The notes beneath the pieces are model-generated. The model saw nothing but the letters and a program-made list of their open reading frames with translations. It made no database searches and was not told where the DNA came from. Below, piece after piece: positions 9,726 to 21,397 of a stretch of 64,000 nt of DNA (positions are counted from its first letter, which is position 1; every line of letters starts with the position of its first letter). The stretch comes from Spirometra erinaceieuropaei. Taxonomy: Eukaryota > Platyhelminthes > Cestoda > Diphyllobothriidea > Diphyllobothriidae. A program made the translations under genes and the position numbers. The stretch spans positions 867,806-931,805 of the forward strand of contig CACRXP010000028.1 in the NCBI GenBank assembly GCA_902702965.1, given 5' to 3'.

Positions 9726-12700
9726 ATATTACAGTGACATTAAGATAGCAGTTCCCTGCGTACCCTTTCTAGATACATTTTATAAGGGTCTTCCTGCTAG
9801 GACATTCTTGCACTCAAGTGTCGGCGATTTCTTGCCCAAAGGATTTTAACGCCATATTGCCTTCGCGGACTGTTGTCCCTCAGTTACGTGGCATTGTCGC
9901 CTTACTTATTTTTATATACCGACTTTTCGACCAACGCCTCGCGTTGCCCCGTCATTTTGGCTTTAGTACACCTCAGTACCCTTTGGTAGGCCGTTCATAT
10001 TAAACCTAACGTACTCTCTATAAGCAGTCACCCTCCAGTCTTCAGTGTGATGCTGCCTAGTAATGCGGCTACGCAGTTGGCTGGTGGCTACACCGCGCAC
10101 ATGGATCGGTATACCGTAAATTTTCCGGCGTCCTATTTTTAAATGCCGTGAGTTCCACAGAGTCTGTGTAGACCGTCGTTTAAATAACGAGGTGGTTCAC
10201 TTAGGGAGATCTGTTCTACCGATCTGGCCACTCTTTTTTACTAGGGTATCCGACATTTTAGGAGTTTCTGTAAGTGTGTGGTAGATGGCTCAAGCCCATA
10301 CAGGAGTCATGCTGAAAATTGTCCTGGTTTCGATGGTAGCTTTTTGTGGACCGGCCTTTTATTAAAAGTCTACGAGCACAGCTTAGGCAGACAGAAGATG
10401 CAGTAGTCAAACTCACTCATAGACTTTTGGCGAATTTTCTTTCTGCTTACAGAAACATGTGTCCGATTGCGTTTGAGTCTTTGATTACCTAACTTGGGAA
10501 TTTTGCCAGCTGCGGGATCCGCACGAATTTATTTCTTTTCTCACAGGGCCGGATTGCGTAGTCGTCTTTTAGTAGTTAACTGGGCGTTGCCGCAATGTCA
10601 TCCATATGATGTCTGAAAAGCCCAATTTTGTGCTCAACACACAGTTTCCACGACCCAGGAAAGCAGGTTCTCGCTAGCCTAGTGTCAGATGATGAAACGG
10701 CCATCAGCGAAGTTTGGCTGCGAAATAAGCAGATTCTTTGGTCTGACGAATAAACTGTCGCGGACCAGCAGCGAAGGTGCCGTTAGGGCGCGGAGAGCTG
10801 ACGTCTGACATGTCGACTGCCTTATAAAATACCGCGAAGCCCGATGACAATACTGCGACGTGGCGACCGTGGACTTCCATTTAGTAAGCTTGCTCGTTAC
10901 GGGTGACTTGTGGTTAGTCCCTTGAGCCAAAACTCTTGAGGAAGCAACCTTGAACCGACAATCCGATCGACTGTTGCGGACTCGTACTTAAAAGTTCGAA
11001 GGGGCCTTATAACAAAATGTTCGACTCAACTATGACAGCCAATACTAAGACGTCCGCGGGAAACAGTGCGCTCTGCAGTCATGTTCTTGTAGCGCGAACG
11101 AATATTATGCGAGTTGGGATATTTGCTGAAGAATGAACTCTTGCTATTGGATGTTGGCATGTGCGAACGTTTCTGGACTCTCCTACCTAACGTCAGACTG
11201 CGCGTAGCCTTTATCCGTACAACGTGAATGTCTATCGCTTTACCGGGTCCACGACTCGGGGCCTCGAAAACTAAGATGCCCGAGCTAACTCCCACGTCAC
11301 CCTGTCTCACAGCGGCTCATGAGGCTTCTGGTAGACGCGATGCAACCGTTGACCTCTCGTGACAAGCAAACAATGTATCGATTGAATGGGCACTAGTCAT
11401 TGACCGCCCAGCCTGCGTACAAATGAAGGATCACTTTACGTGCACCTCTGTCGTTTCCGTGTATGCACGAACCTACTCATTTCAGCTGCATGGACTGTTT
11501 GAAGGACCCCCCACCGTAATATACGGATTGTTGTCGGAGACTGGATTGACCAAACTGGATCTGGCAACTCTTTAAGTGGTCATCTTGGGCCTAGCTGGAT
11601 GTGCCGATGATGGGAATGCTAAGTTCTGCCGATCAGAGGCTGCTGTTTGTCACCAGTACATGCTTCCAGCAGCTGGCAGCCCGGAGAGGACGGTATTATC
11701 GTTCAAGGGGAGTGGATGGCATTCTCGCTAAAGTTGAGGCACCCTGGTTACCCGGCTCCATGAGGTGAGCCAGTAGGGCTGGGAGATGAGCTCGTTTCTT
11801 AGGACTTTCAGGCGTCCTGGTTCTCGTGTTCAAAAAGTGGGAGGACTGCCACGGCATAAGCCTAATCGATGTTGTTGCAGTGGTCTTCGCGGTAGTCATT
11901 TTTAGGCGATTTCAGAGTTGACGTGACTCGAGGTTGAGACTCAAGCAAGCCGGGTTTCGAGTTGGGCGTGGATGCGCCGACCAAATATCCACACTGCGGC
12001 ACCTTATTGAATTCCACTATGGCCAACTAGCAACTGAAGGCCGTCTGCTTTGTTGGCGTCGTCACAACTTTCGATCCCGTCCATTGTGAGTTTCTGTAAC
12101 GAATGGTGGAACTAGACGAGGTCGCATTCTGCCACCACTTTTGTTCAACTGCGCCATTAATTGGACTCTCAAAATAGTGCCACATGGTTTTTATGATGTT
12201 GAATTTGCACCTGGGCACCGGCGGAATAATAGCAACAACGCTTGCGATATCGCTCTGCCAGCCCCAAACCTCGAAAGTCTACGCGGATTAGACTTCGGAG
12301 TCCGGTCCCGGATCTTACCTAGATGAGAATTGCCATAAAGGCGCATCTCTATGGAGGCGTCCCGATCTTGCCCTCAATTTGAAGTATGACTGACTTAGTC
12401 CATCGGTTGGCAGCAATACGGTCCAAAACGTTTAACCGCATGCTAGTTTAAGGCACATTTGTTCGACTATAATGTGAAAACCAAGCACTGCATTTGCGTC
12501 CTATCTGTATTATTCTCCCCCTATCACATTGCACTTGTGGCTGGTCTGGGTTAAGCCGACTAGAAGTTGTGAGGCAGGCGGAGCGCAATAGTTGACGAGG
12601 CGTAAGGTTTCTGTCTACTCTGAGCCACGCACAAGGGAAGGATCGAACAGGCATTCTTTTTTAGTTGATCTTTTCTAACCACGAATATGGACTCTCGCAA

Positions 12701-13299
12701 TTACTTTAGCCCTCTAGTCTGATTTTTTGTCGAAACCCATGCTGTATTTTTACGAACTAAGCATCCCATCGGTCATCCGGTAGTGTTGTTCTCTGTCCTG
12801 CCATTACAAGCCAGCGATCGCCTGCATTTATCCTGTTGCCGCTCATTGGTAAAGATTGCAAACCCATTCCCTTAACTTGACCAACTTATCCGCCAGGTAG
12901 GTGTCCCATGCCATATGTCGTATGATCAGCGATCTTACCGTTAGAAAATCGTTTAAATTAGAGCTCTGTCGTGAAAACTTCCGCCTCCCCCTAATTTAAA
13001 TGATCTCGGCCATGTCCGCCATCAGGCTCCGACAACTCCAACTTATTGCTCTCCGGCGTTCTATTTAGCGGTCTTCGCGAAACATCAGACACCTCGAACA
13101 TTTTCTCTAGAGATAATGACATTCCATTTGAAAGGTTACCGATTTTAGAAATCTCGAGGGCATGTCCCTGCCGAATTGACAATGGAAGGGCAAAATCATA
13201 GTCCAAATAAATGCTGCATGCAGGGTCTTTACAAGTCATAGGCTTGTCGCAATATCTGTTGCCACGTGTGCAGGGTATTCTTGCTGCCAGTCCTCTTTT
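9726..13299. other. No recognisable gene, 9.7-13.3 kb
   Basis: Frames are all below 95 codons and overlap on both strands without a known motif. No long inverted repeats, tRNA-like element or R2/R1 copies were seen. A short pyrimidine-rich bias appears near 12.6-12.9 kb. Confidence 0.5.
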
Positions 13300-13500
13300 C
13301 CAGGCGCGAATGGTTGACTTTGCGCGTTTGAGACGAACGAAAACTGGAAGCTTTCGACAACATTTGCCTGAAAACCATCATTTGAATGGTGTGTACTGAC
13401 TTCCTCTCAAATGAAATGATCCGGAATCAGTGCGACAGCACCTGAGTATCTTAGATTATCCAAGGCGTTTTAGGCAATTCCTTCGTCGCCCGGCCCATAA
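13300..13500 (+). pseudogene. RTE-like LINE C-terminal scrap
   Basis: From 13308 a plus-strand frame reads EWLTLRV, a stop, DERKLEAFDNICLKTII, a stop, then DFLSNEMIRNQC. In another frame just downstream come FRQFLRRPAHKSS residues. Many LINE polymerases end with 'CE.W.LR.ED.R.LE.FD..CLR.I....W...V.NE.IR.RC ... LRW.GHVLRRP'. The order and spacing match, but the usual W and several other residues are lost and three stops intervene. Only the C-terminal domain is visible. It could belong to a different LINE family from the copies at 1.7 and 42-45 kb. Confidence 0.55.
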
Positions 13501-13651
13501 ATCCAGTGCTACATCTCTACCTCTCTTAATCCTACCAGATTCGCGCGTAGACAGGAATATCTCGGCCGAATTTTACGATGTCTGCCAGTGACGAACAATC
13601 GTGTGTTTGCCTATACAAGCGAAGATGCGAGTTCCAGAAACTAGTTGATAA

Positions 13652-13735
13652 GAAGAAGACGAAGCGATCACTGGAACATGGGCTTTATTCGTCTGACGTT
13701 TCGGATTCTCACTTGAGCTCATCATCTGAGACAGT
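13652..13735 (-). ncRNA. PLE 3' module with decayed hammerhead-like core
   Basis: The minus strand carries GUCU, then CAGAUGA (one change from CUGAUGA), a helix II region, GAAAC at 13702-13698, GUC and AGAC. GUCU and AGAC pair perfectly as helix I, and the GUC triplet is intact. Helix II pairing is poorer than in the other copies. AATAAA (13689-13684) and a downstream block beginning GTTCCAGTGATCGC are shared with the modules at 47-49 kb. No GIY-YIG frame adjoins this copy, so it may be a solo terminal piece of a PLE. Confidence 0.5.
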
Positions 13736-13830
13736 GGCAGGAACGAGTGCTTTGCAGTTTCCCCTTCCACTTCAAGTCCATCCACTTCCCGTCCCTACAA
13801 CTTGTAACAGACAGATTATTCTGATGACCA

Positions 13831-14250
13831 ATGTCTGCGACCGCTTTTCTTGCACACATTTTTGTCGCAAGAAAGAGCAAGCTGACAATATACTCTTGTT
13901 TTTGCCTAGGGTGCAATCTGTTATCCGCTCTGTACCGTCGCCTCATCGGATTGCATCTCAGCAATATCGAGCCATGTTCCGTTGGAATCAAGCTCTCAGC
14001 TGGTTTCCAGATAATCGTACTTAACTACATTGTAGTCGCTCTATTGGCTTCCATCTTTTGTGGCTTAAGTAGCGTAATCTTGTGCAAAGGTTACCAACCT
14101 GATTGGTTTCGCTACCACAACGAAATTCTTAAGCGCACTTGGTTATCCTGGCTTTCAAAGGAGTTTATGGGTCCGTCACGGCACTGCGAATTATGTAAGG
14201 GTCTGTGTACTCAGTTAGTCTACCTTCCGGGTTACATGTGCCGAAACTAG
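13831..14250 (+). other. 139-codon frame of unknown origin
   Basis: This is one of the longer uninterrupted frames not explained by the R2/R1 repeat. It is rich in Leu, Ile, Ser and Cys and has two hydrophobic stretches (around residues 20-35 and 55-75), but no motif I recognise. It starts about 100 bases beyond the PLE-type module at 13.65-13.73 kb. Chance or repeat-derived coding is as likely as a gene. Confidence 0.2.
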
Positions 14251-14850
14251 TGGTTTTTACAACTGGGAGTCATCTCTCGAGTGAAGTACAATGGCGTTTT
14301 CTTGCGTGAGGTAGTTGACGCCCATTTTGAAAGCATCGTGTGCAGATCCCAGACCATTCGAGTCAAACTGCGGTGTGGTCTGAGGGCGCTGTCCGTAATC
14401 CGTTTTATGGGGATTATTCTACAACCTTAAAAACGTCATCCTCTGCCGAATGTAAATTAGAGGCAGTTGGCTCATAATCAGACCCAATGCGGCCCAAGCG
14501 GACCCTAAAGAGAATTTTTGTCCCTCTGTGTATTGTCTTCACCACCTGAATGAATAGGATGGTCCTGTTCACTTTTTTTACCAGCACATACCATGCGAGC
14601 ATTGTTTTTTGCGGGCTTTCAGTCATTGCTTTTGCCACGTTAAAGTGAATGCATTCGGCTGACCTTCCGTGAAGAACTCGACAGCCATCAAGTTTCTGTC
14701 TGATTTATGCAAATGCTTGCTCATTCTTCGTCATCAAGCACGCTTGACAGACGCAGAGGGTGGAGTTTGTGACGCAGTTGCCGACAGGCGATGCGATTTT
14801 GCCGCTGAGAGTACCAGCAGCGCTAATATTAACTAGCACGGAGGCTGATA
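14251..14850. other. No recognisable gene, 14.25-14.85 kb
   Basis: Only frames of about 75 codons or less occur, and no repeat family seen elsewhere in the window is present. Confidence 0.4.
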
Positions 14851-15771
14851 GGACCCGATCGTTTGAACAAGGATTTTATTCTCCTGTCGCAATCACTTGA
14901 ATCCGTCATCAGCGAAAGAGCAAAGGGTGATAGTTCGACCGTCGTTGTCGACGATATCCACTGTGTGCTTTCCAGCAAGGTGAGAGTGGCAGTGGACTTG
15001 CACAGCATCTGCCGCACTCAGGTTAGCAAAAGAAAGAGATCAGGGTCGATAATCTGAGGAAAGGAAAGTGCTCACCGGATCGGGGAACTCGTTTGGCTGA
15101 CGTTTGTAAGAGCTTGCGTGGCTGTCCATTATCAAAGCGTCCAGTGCAAAAATCGGTCAGAATTTTGAATAGACAACCGGATTAGTTGGCCTTGGGCTGA
15201 TCGCTTTTTCTTCTTCTTTCGCTGCCTTGGCCTACTGGCCGTCGCTTGTGAGTGTTGGTGGCCTCCTGTATTGTGTCGTCACCTCAGTGGGGGTTAGTTG
15301 CGTTTGCGTTCCCTTTTTGGGTGAATTGGTGGACAGGCCGTGTTTGCTCGGTAGTCTTAGGCTCCGTATGACCGTCTTGTCTTCGTCACGGCGTATGTAG
15401 TGGCGTAGGACTTTATAGGCCGAAGGAAGGCCTAGGTGCCCGCTGATGAAGTTGGCATTTGAGTACCAAGCCTCAAGCGTGAGATTTTCTGTCCTTGAGG
15501 TGCCCCTGCCTAGGACGTCTGCTTCTTGAAAATCAAAACTGACCAGTTTCCCCGATGTGAGCCGCAAGCTGTGAGTTTGGGCCTGCTTTCCGAGTTGCCA
15601 GTTTGTGCTCATGTAGGCGGGTCTGCAATTTCCGTCCGGTTTTCCCAACGTAGTTGCAGTCTCCATCGTTACAACGTGTTTGATAGACAACTTCTGAGGT
15701 TTCAGTGGGTGGCAGTATGTCTTTGGGTTGCATCTAACAATGATCAATTGTTGCCTGGGGTTGATGGGCAA
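14851..15771 (-). mobile_element. Second Penelope-like element end, decayed
   Basis: A GIY-YIG region (15771-15232) is followed downstream on the minus strand by a short R1 repeat piece (15020-14934). After that comes a very decayed copy of the hammerhead/AATAAA module (14925-14851), which keeps CUGAUGA, part of helix II and AATAAA (14880-14875) but lacks GAAAC. The same order as at 8.8-9.7 kb supports a PLE end, with the R1 piece a probable later insertion. Confidence 0.65.
15232..15771 (-). pseudogene. PLE GIY-YIG endonuclease domain, second copy
   Basis: One minus-strand frame (15733-15533) contains ETSEVVYQTRCNDGDCNYVG, then KTGRKLQTRLHEHKLATRK and LAAHIGETGQF. The overlapping frame continues SFDFQEADVLGRGTSRTENL, then LEAWYSNANFISGHLGLPSA. 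This is the GIY-YIG core with C-x4-C ahead of NYVGKTGR and the conserved R-x3-H, followed by the 'EAW....N.I..H..LP..Y' tail. It differs clearly from the 9 kb copy (for example NDGDCNYVGKTGR against CGQSNYVGETER), so at least two PLE lineages are present. A frameshift near 15535 separates core and tail. No RT domain is seen upstream, where a foldback element begins at 15851. Confidence 0.83.
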
Positions 15772-15850
15772 TGCCTATTCTGGGGGGTTGTAAGAGTCGT
15801 GAAACCGCCTCGGAGACTCCTTTAATGCAAGAAATAGTCCTCCAGATTCT

Positions 15851-16316
15851 CAACAATTGTGCTCTTTCAAAACTTTGCTGTTACTGTGTTTGCGCTCCTC
15901 TATCAGTCAGTTTTTAGATCATTCTAAACAACCTACACAAAGCAGAGGTACGTGACACACTCCCCTCAGAGGCTACCACAACGCAGTGCACCCTCCGATC
16001 TTCCCTGATCGATCAGGACCTTCCTCGCTTCAGGCTAATCAGCTGAGTGGAAACTGTCCGTCCGGACTGGATGTCCGTAATGACGAATGCCGCACTTTTC
16101 ATTTACGAGCTGCACTAATAGACGTGCCAGCTAGATGCTCTGAAGCAACCTGATCGGTCAGGGAAGATCGGAGGATGCACTGCGTTGTGGTAGCCCCTGC
16201 GGGGAGTGTGTCACATACCTCTGCTTTGTGTAGGTTGTTAAGAATGATCTAAAAACTGACCTGACAGAGGAGCGCAAACACAGTAACAGCAAAGTTTTGA
16301 AAGAGCGCAACTGTTG
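15851..16316. mobile_element. Foldback element with 168-base inverted arms
   Basis: Bases 15851-16017 and the reverse complement of 16149-16316 are nearly identical, with only about a dozen differences and small indels. They surround a 131-base spacer. The inner ends carry the palindromic CCTGATCGRTCAGG. The ends begin CAACA and finish TGTTG. No coding capacity is present. This is the shape of a non-autonomous foldback or MITE-like DNA transposon. I could not identify a convincing target-site duplication, so the exact ends and superfamily are open. Confidence 0.8.
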
Positions 16317-18395
16317 ATAAATCCCATACGGTCCTACGACTTCAAAGCCACCAATTTTTGGATGAAATTTAGACGATCTTGCACAGGCGAGCCGGGTCCT
16401 TTGCGCGGCAGGGAGTAAAAGTGTGACAAGTTCTTATCACAAAATGGCTTAACATTAATGTCAAATAATAGGAATGAGCAGAAAATGCCTGTCCCACGAT
16501 TACAAGGCCACTCACATTGTGACTCGACTGCTTGTATCCACAGGGACGAATAGTTCCCATTTCGTCTCATAATTTTAGCTGAACACTTGCTCCTGCGAGT
16601 AATCAAAATTCCAGGTTCTGGCTCGTTCAAGGGATTCCACGCCTGCTAAAGAGCCGCCGTCAGTCGACTTTTCGGCTATTAAGTTCGAGTAATGCAGTCC
16701 ACCCGCCTGGATAACAGTCCTCATAGATTCTCGCTAGAGGTAATTTTCGCCGAAGCTCCCAATAAACGCTTTATGATTCTACGAGTTGTCTATAAACTCT
16801 AGCGCCAAATCTCGTCCTCTGCTACTTCTTACCGGTATCTCACATTCCTTCTGCATGGGCTCCGTAGCTCCTCTTCCCACCGGCTCGTTCCTTATTACAG
16901 TACATCTTTAAGAACTACATTTTACTTATTTACTATGGTTTTCAGCCCCTCCAGGCGTCGTCCGATCTCACTGCTGTTGAGGATCCATTGTACACAACGC
17001 CGAAAACCCACAACGCGTAAAATCCGTCAGTTATACTTCTCCAGACCTTCGTAAAGGCCAAAACTGGCAGACTTGTCTAATTTGGGAACAGATCTATTGG
17101 TGCGTTCTCGCCTTGTTGTCGTCACGCTGCTGGGCGTTGCTTACAACCGCTTCAACCTCAACACAACGTAATGTTTGCATTGCGTTACATTCCCAGTCCA
17201 GATGCGAAGGAACGCGGACACATTAGATGACAATGGCAGCGGGATGCTCGCCGATCGCGTTGCGAGGCACACTCGTCCCGTTATGCCTAGGGACTCAACT
17301 GGGCCTCGCCAGCAGCCGCACAGCGGTTAGTAATAGACCGTTGGACTTTTAACTATCAGGTCGCAGGACCAAGCCTTAGGGGCCGCAAGGACTGGAGTTG
17401 GGTATGACTGGCCGATGACGGCCAATAGACCGGCAATGGCAATTCCAGTCTCCCTTGTCTTTGTCGATAATGCTGCTCTAAATCAGGTGGCGTTATAGTT
17501 GTGGGACAGCAATCTTTTGACCATTCTTATTGCCTTACACGAAACTGAACCATTTTGTGATAAAACCTTGCCCGCCTCCATATCCCGAGTATTTTTAGAA
17601 CTAACGAAATTCCAGCTTTACGCTCTGAGGTTTGAGTCTTCAAAACCGCTGTCCAGTTGGGACGGTTGACGCTTTATTTAGCGGGATCTACTCGAACTTT
17701 ATTCCACCTGATTACTTTGTGTTGATATCCGTCTGCGTAACAGGTATTCTTACTCTACAGATAACCAGATGTATGCAGTGTCCAAAGACGTCTTCGCCCA
17801 CGGGAACTTGTTCGCCGTTGCCCACCGGACTAAGTCAGTCCGATAACCCCGAGTGTCCGTGCTTTGTTGATCGTCGGAGGTAGACGACTGTAGCTGGAAA
17901 AAATCTCTAGTCGCACGTCGAGCCTCAAGTAGCTGGTTTAAGGCGCCATCAACGGGACGGGTGTCAGGCGTAGAACACTGAATGGAGTCGCTTATCGCAA
18001 TGCCTCACTCTGAAAATCAATCAAATAATCAGGAACCAAGATCGCCACGAATAATGATACCGACTCATAGTAACCGACTCACGCTTTACAATTTGCGAGC
18101 GTCTGCAAGTTGGATTGTGGAAGTTGTCTGTTTAATCCTCCAGCTGGACGCCTGTTTTGTCCTTGCATATTTCGTATATTCCTACCAAAGGCTCCATCCA
18201 CATGAGGTATTTTACACTCCCCAAACCCACATAATTCAAATCGCTTGGCCTAATTATCATAGTAAGTAACTGTCAGTGCTGCCCTCGAAGCCCTCCTTTG
18301 ATGTGAGATGTGGTCCCTTTCTAACCGCCGGATTGCCCCACCTAACTGTGCTCGCACTGTTTTTGTTGATTAGATCAACAGCCACAACCAACCTA
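16317..18395. other. No recognisable gene, 16.3-18.4 kb
   Basis: Frames are below 100 codons and show no known motif. No repeat family recurring elsewhere in the window was seen. Confidence 0.5.
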
Positions 18396-18769
18396 CAGTG
18401 AGTGACCGATCTCATGAAATGTTGGCTGGAATTCTGAAATGCGTTTTCGATTAAGAAGGATTACTTGGCCGCTGTTGTAATACTGATTATCTTGCGGCAT
18501 AGTCTTATAACATTTCGGACTCAGCAGGATGTCAGCTTTTGAATACACTGCTTTCCAATCTCCTGTTGAAACCGTACTCGGCAAAAAAATGAGTACTTAT
18601 GTAGCATGTACTTTTCCCGTTTATTTTCGATGGTCTTGCAAATTCAAATATATCTTATAGAAACCATAAACAAAATATGCGTTCTTTAAGTCACTTGATA
18701 GGGAATCACGTCTTCTTTATATTTTATACTCAAGAAATGAATATAATTAGGTTTTAGGAAAGTTTTCTG
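18396..18769. repeat. Left inverted arm, foldback copy 1
   Basis: Inverted complement of 19019-19390 with scattered substitutions; the outermost 30 bases are almost identical. Confidence 0.85.
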
Positions 18770-19018
18770 ATTGCCGAATAATTTGGAGTCTGATCAGCCG
18801 TTTCATTAGCGCTTAGTGATTTCAGTCTACGAGGTGCATGCGTTCCGCGGAAGGAAAATCACATATTTTTCTATGCCATTAAAAAGATATCATACAGAGT
18901 CTTTAAAATTTTGAAATGGATGCGGACTGTGCTGTACATTTCATGAGGAGCTGTGGTAAACGGCGAGGTACGATGCTTTGTGAATGGACATTGCGAGGTC
19001 TTGAAAAATCTCATTATT

Positions 19019-19390
19019 AGAAACTTTTTTAAAACCTACTTATACCCCTTCATTGAGTATGAAATATAAAGAAGGCGTGATTCCCTCTTAATTGACTGAA
19101 AGAACGCATATTTTTGTTTATGGTTTCTACAAGATATATTTGAATTCGCAAGACCATCGAAAATAAACGGGAAAAGTACATGCTACTTATGTAGTCATTT
19201 TTTACCGAGTACGGTTTCTACAGGAGATTGAAAAGCAGCGTATTCAAAAGCTGACATCCTGCTGAGTCCGAAATGTTATAAGATTATGCCACAAGATAAT
19301 CAGTATTACGACCGCGACTAAGTAATCCTTCCTAATCGAAAACGCATTTCAGAATTTCAGCCAACATTTCATGAGACCCGTCACTCACTG
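19019..19390. repeat. Right inverted arm, foldback copy 1
   Basis: Inverted complement of 18396-18769. It ends CTCACTG followed by TA. Confidence 0.85.
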
Positions 19391-19392
19391 TA

Positions 19393-19971
19393 ACTTTGTG
19401 ACGAGTTCAGTCGCGCATTGGACTCACGTCTTTTTCTACTGTCTGCTTTGTCGTATTTGTTGGAGCTGTATGGACCGTCTGACTGACGCCTGTCAACGGC
19501 TGTGAGCCATCTCTTGGGTCAGGTGTTCATATTCTGTGCGGTACTGGGCTGAACACAACTAAAAGTTCAGGCAGGAGTAACCACACATTGACCTTTTTGG
19601 CCCCATAGAACAACCAGTCTCCAAAGTTAGTGGCGAAAATCAAGAACGAGCGACCAAGCAGGTAAAAAACCCAGCAGGGAAGCAGAAAAGGCAGAGGCAC
19701 AAAGGCAGGCGCTGACTGAAACAGCGAGAGTTCTGAACCTGTTAGTGCCTTCTGCAGGCAAAGCCGACAATCGAGGATAAAACGCTCTGCATATACACAA
19801 CGCACTTGACCCACAGGCTAAGCCTATCCGAGGGGTTCGCAGCATCCCCCAACCAAAACTTCACTGCCGTCTCCCAGTGAGCTGGAAGTACATTGGAATG
19901 TATTCGATGCGCTTCAGTCGGCTGGGCGGGTAACTTGACCCAAATGTGATTAAACTCACGTCTTCCGGTGG
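19393..19971. other. No recognisable gene, 19.4-20.0 kb
   Basis: Two overlapping minus-strand frames of 95 and 72 codons (19527-19845) lack known motifs; they are Leu/Cys/Phe-rich and probably chance. Confidence 0.4.
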
Positions 19972-20070
19972 GGCCTCGTAGCTCAGGTCACTAGAGCGTT
20001 GACTGTACTAAAGCCTTCCCCTTGCTGTCGTGGGTTCGAATCCCACCGAGGCGCCGAGTTTTTCACAATT
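19972..20070 (+). repeat. tRNA-like element (SINE-type), copy 1
   Basis: A tRNA shape can be drawn. The acceptor is 19972-19978 with 20047-20053 (one mismatch). The D-stem is GCTC/GAGC. A weak anticodon stem (GACT/AGCC with an A-C mismatch) holds a 7-base loop with ACT in the anticodon place. The T-arm GTGGG-TTCGAAT-CCCAC (20030-20046) is perfect. ACT would read the Ser codon AGU, but A at position 34 is not the usual eukaryotic form there. A TTTTT run at 20059-20063 could end Pol III transcription. The tail after it also occurs at 51 kb, so this is a repeat derived from a tRNA rather than a tRNA gene. Confidence 0.6.
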
Positions 20071-21354
20071 GTGTCAATATGAACTATAAAACAATGTTTT
20101 GACGAGGGATTTAGCGACAGACACCGAAGTGCCATCTGAGGTGCTTAGCGACCTTGTCGGAAGAATTAACAGGTGAGTAATTAAGGATGTAGAACGGAGA
20201 AAATGAGCTGGACACGATCGTAAGGCCATCACTCTGGGTGGTGGGGGGACAGAGTGGGTGAAGGAAGCAACGAATTTAGCACCCGCTGGACTTGTCTTTC
20301 CCCTTCTATCACATGCTCTTTCTTTTAACTCTTAGACGAAATTTGGAGACGTTATGATGAATTCTATCCGTAGGATTCAACGAAGTCCTTTAACTGACAT
20401 TTGCCATTTATGCGCTACCTCTGAGAGGGCCCCGCACACCACTACTCACAACTGCTCATTCACAGTTATTTCATCCGCACTGGTCTTGACAGGGGATCAT
20501 GTTTTTGGAGTCCATCATTCGTTTTCCTGTACTCTTGATTCATTTTAAAATTTAGTCCTGTTAAAGAAGTTGGCCATAGTCACGTTTGGAAGGCGCGTAC
20601 TGCGGGCAATATCTAAGATACACAATCAGCGGGACGCGTATAGGCAGTGTGACAAAATCTGTGTACGAGTCCGAGAGTAGACGCCTTCACGACATTAGAA
20701 CACAACCAAAACGCGCGAGGAGGGGATGAGAGTGTAGTAGTGAGTTTGACATACGATAATGTAGTGACAGGGCGGGGACTCTTTTGACAGCTTGCAATAC
20801 TTTTTTTGTCGAGCTATAGGAAGGGGTAACCTGCGGCGTGACATTCAGTGCAAGATCGATCGATTTTATCAAGACAGATCTCTCCGCTTGTCCAAAGAGC
20901 CGCTCCCCACCTTTACTGCCTACTGGCAATTAAGTTGGCGTAGGTATATTTGCAGTTCATTCTTTCGACCGAATCCTTTCCTCGATCGGCCCGACTCAGG
21001 CAGTCTGTTGGCACGTGGGTGAGGCAAATGTCTGTACGGTCAACGGCGGAGCCCAAATCCTTATGTATAATCGGCGCTGTTTTTAAGCTATTAAGGGTGT
21101 TTAGGAGGTTCCCAACTGACGTTATAACTCGCTTCTCGATCCCTCTCCCGACTGATGCTCATGCCATGGTGGTTCTTTTGTGTAGCCTCTGTGGCATCTC
21201 TCCTAATGTGAAACTCATGGCCCTCCATCATTAGGTTAGTTCATGTGGGACGGGTACTAGCAGGTGTCGGCTAATTCCACCTTGTCATCCACCCTGTCCC
21301 TGTCCCTGCCCATTTCCTGTCATATGGATTCTGCTCTTCTATTAGAACACAGAG

Positions 21355-21397
<43 letters not shown>

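Larger units (their letters stand above)
18396..19390. mobile_element. Long-TIR foldback transposon, copy 1 (TA-flanked)
   Basis: The left arm (18396-18769, beginning CAGTGAGTGAC) and right arm (19019-19390, ending GTCACTCACTG) are inverted copies of about 370 bases around a 250-base spacer. The dinucleotide TA occurs directly on both sides (18394-18395 and 19391-19392). A CAGTG start with TA duplication is typical of the Tc1/mariner superfamily, so a non-autonomous relative with very long inverted repeats is likely. No transposase frame is present. The spacer is AT-rich. A second, more diverged member is at 27279-28175. Confidence 0.85.

Noticed and set aside
21358..21395. Direct repeats suggestive of a CRISPR array
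   Set aside because: Simple dinucleotide repeats only; no repeat-spacer structure occurs anywhere in this eukaryotic sequence.
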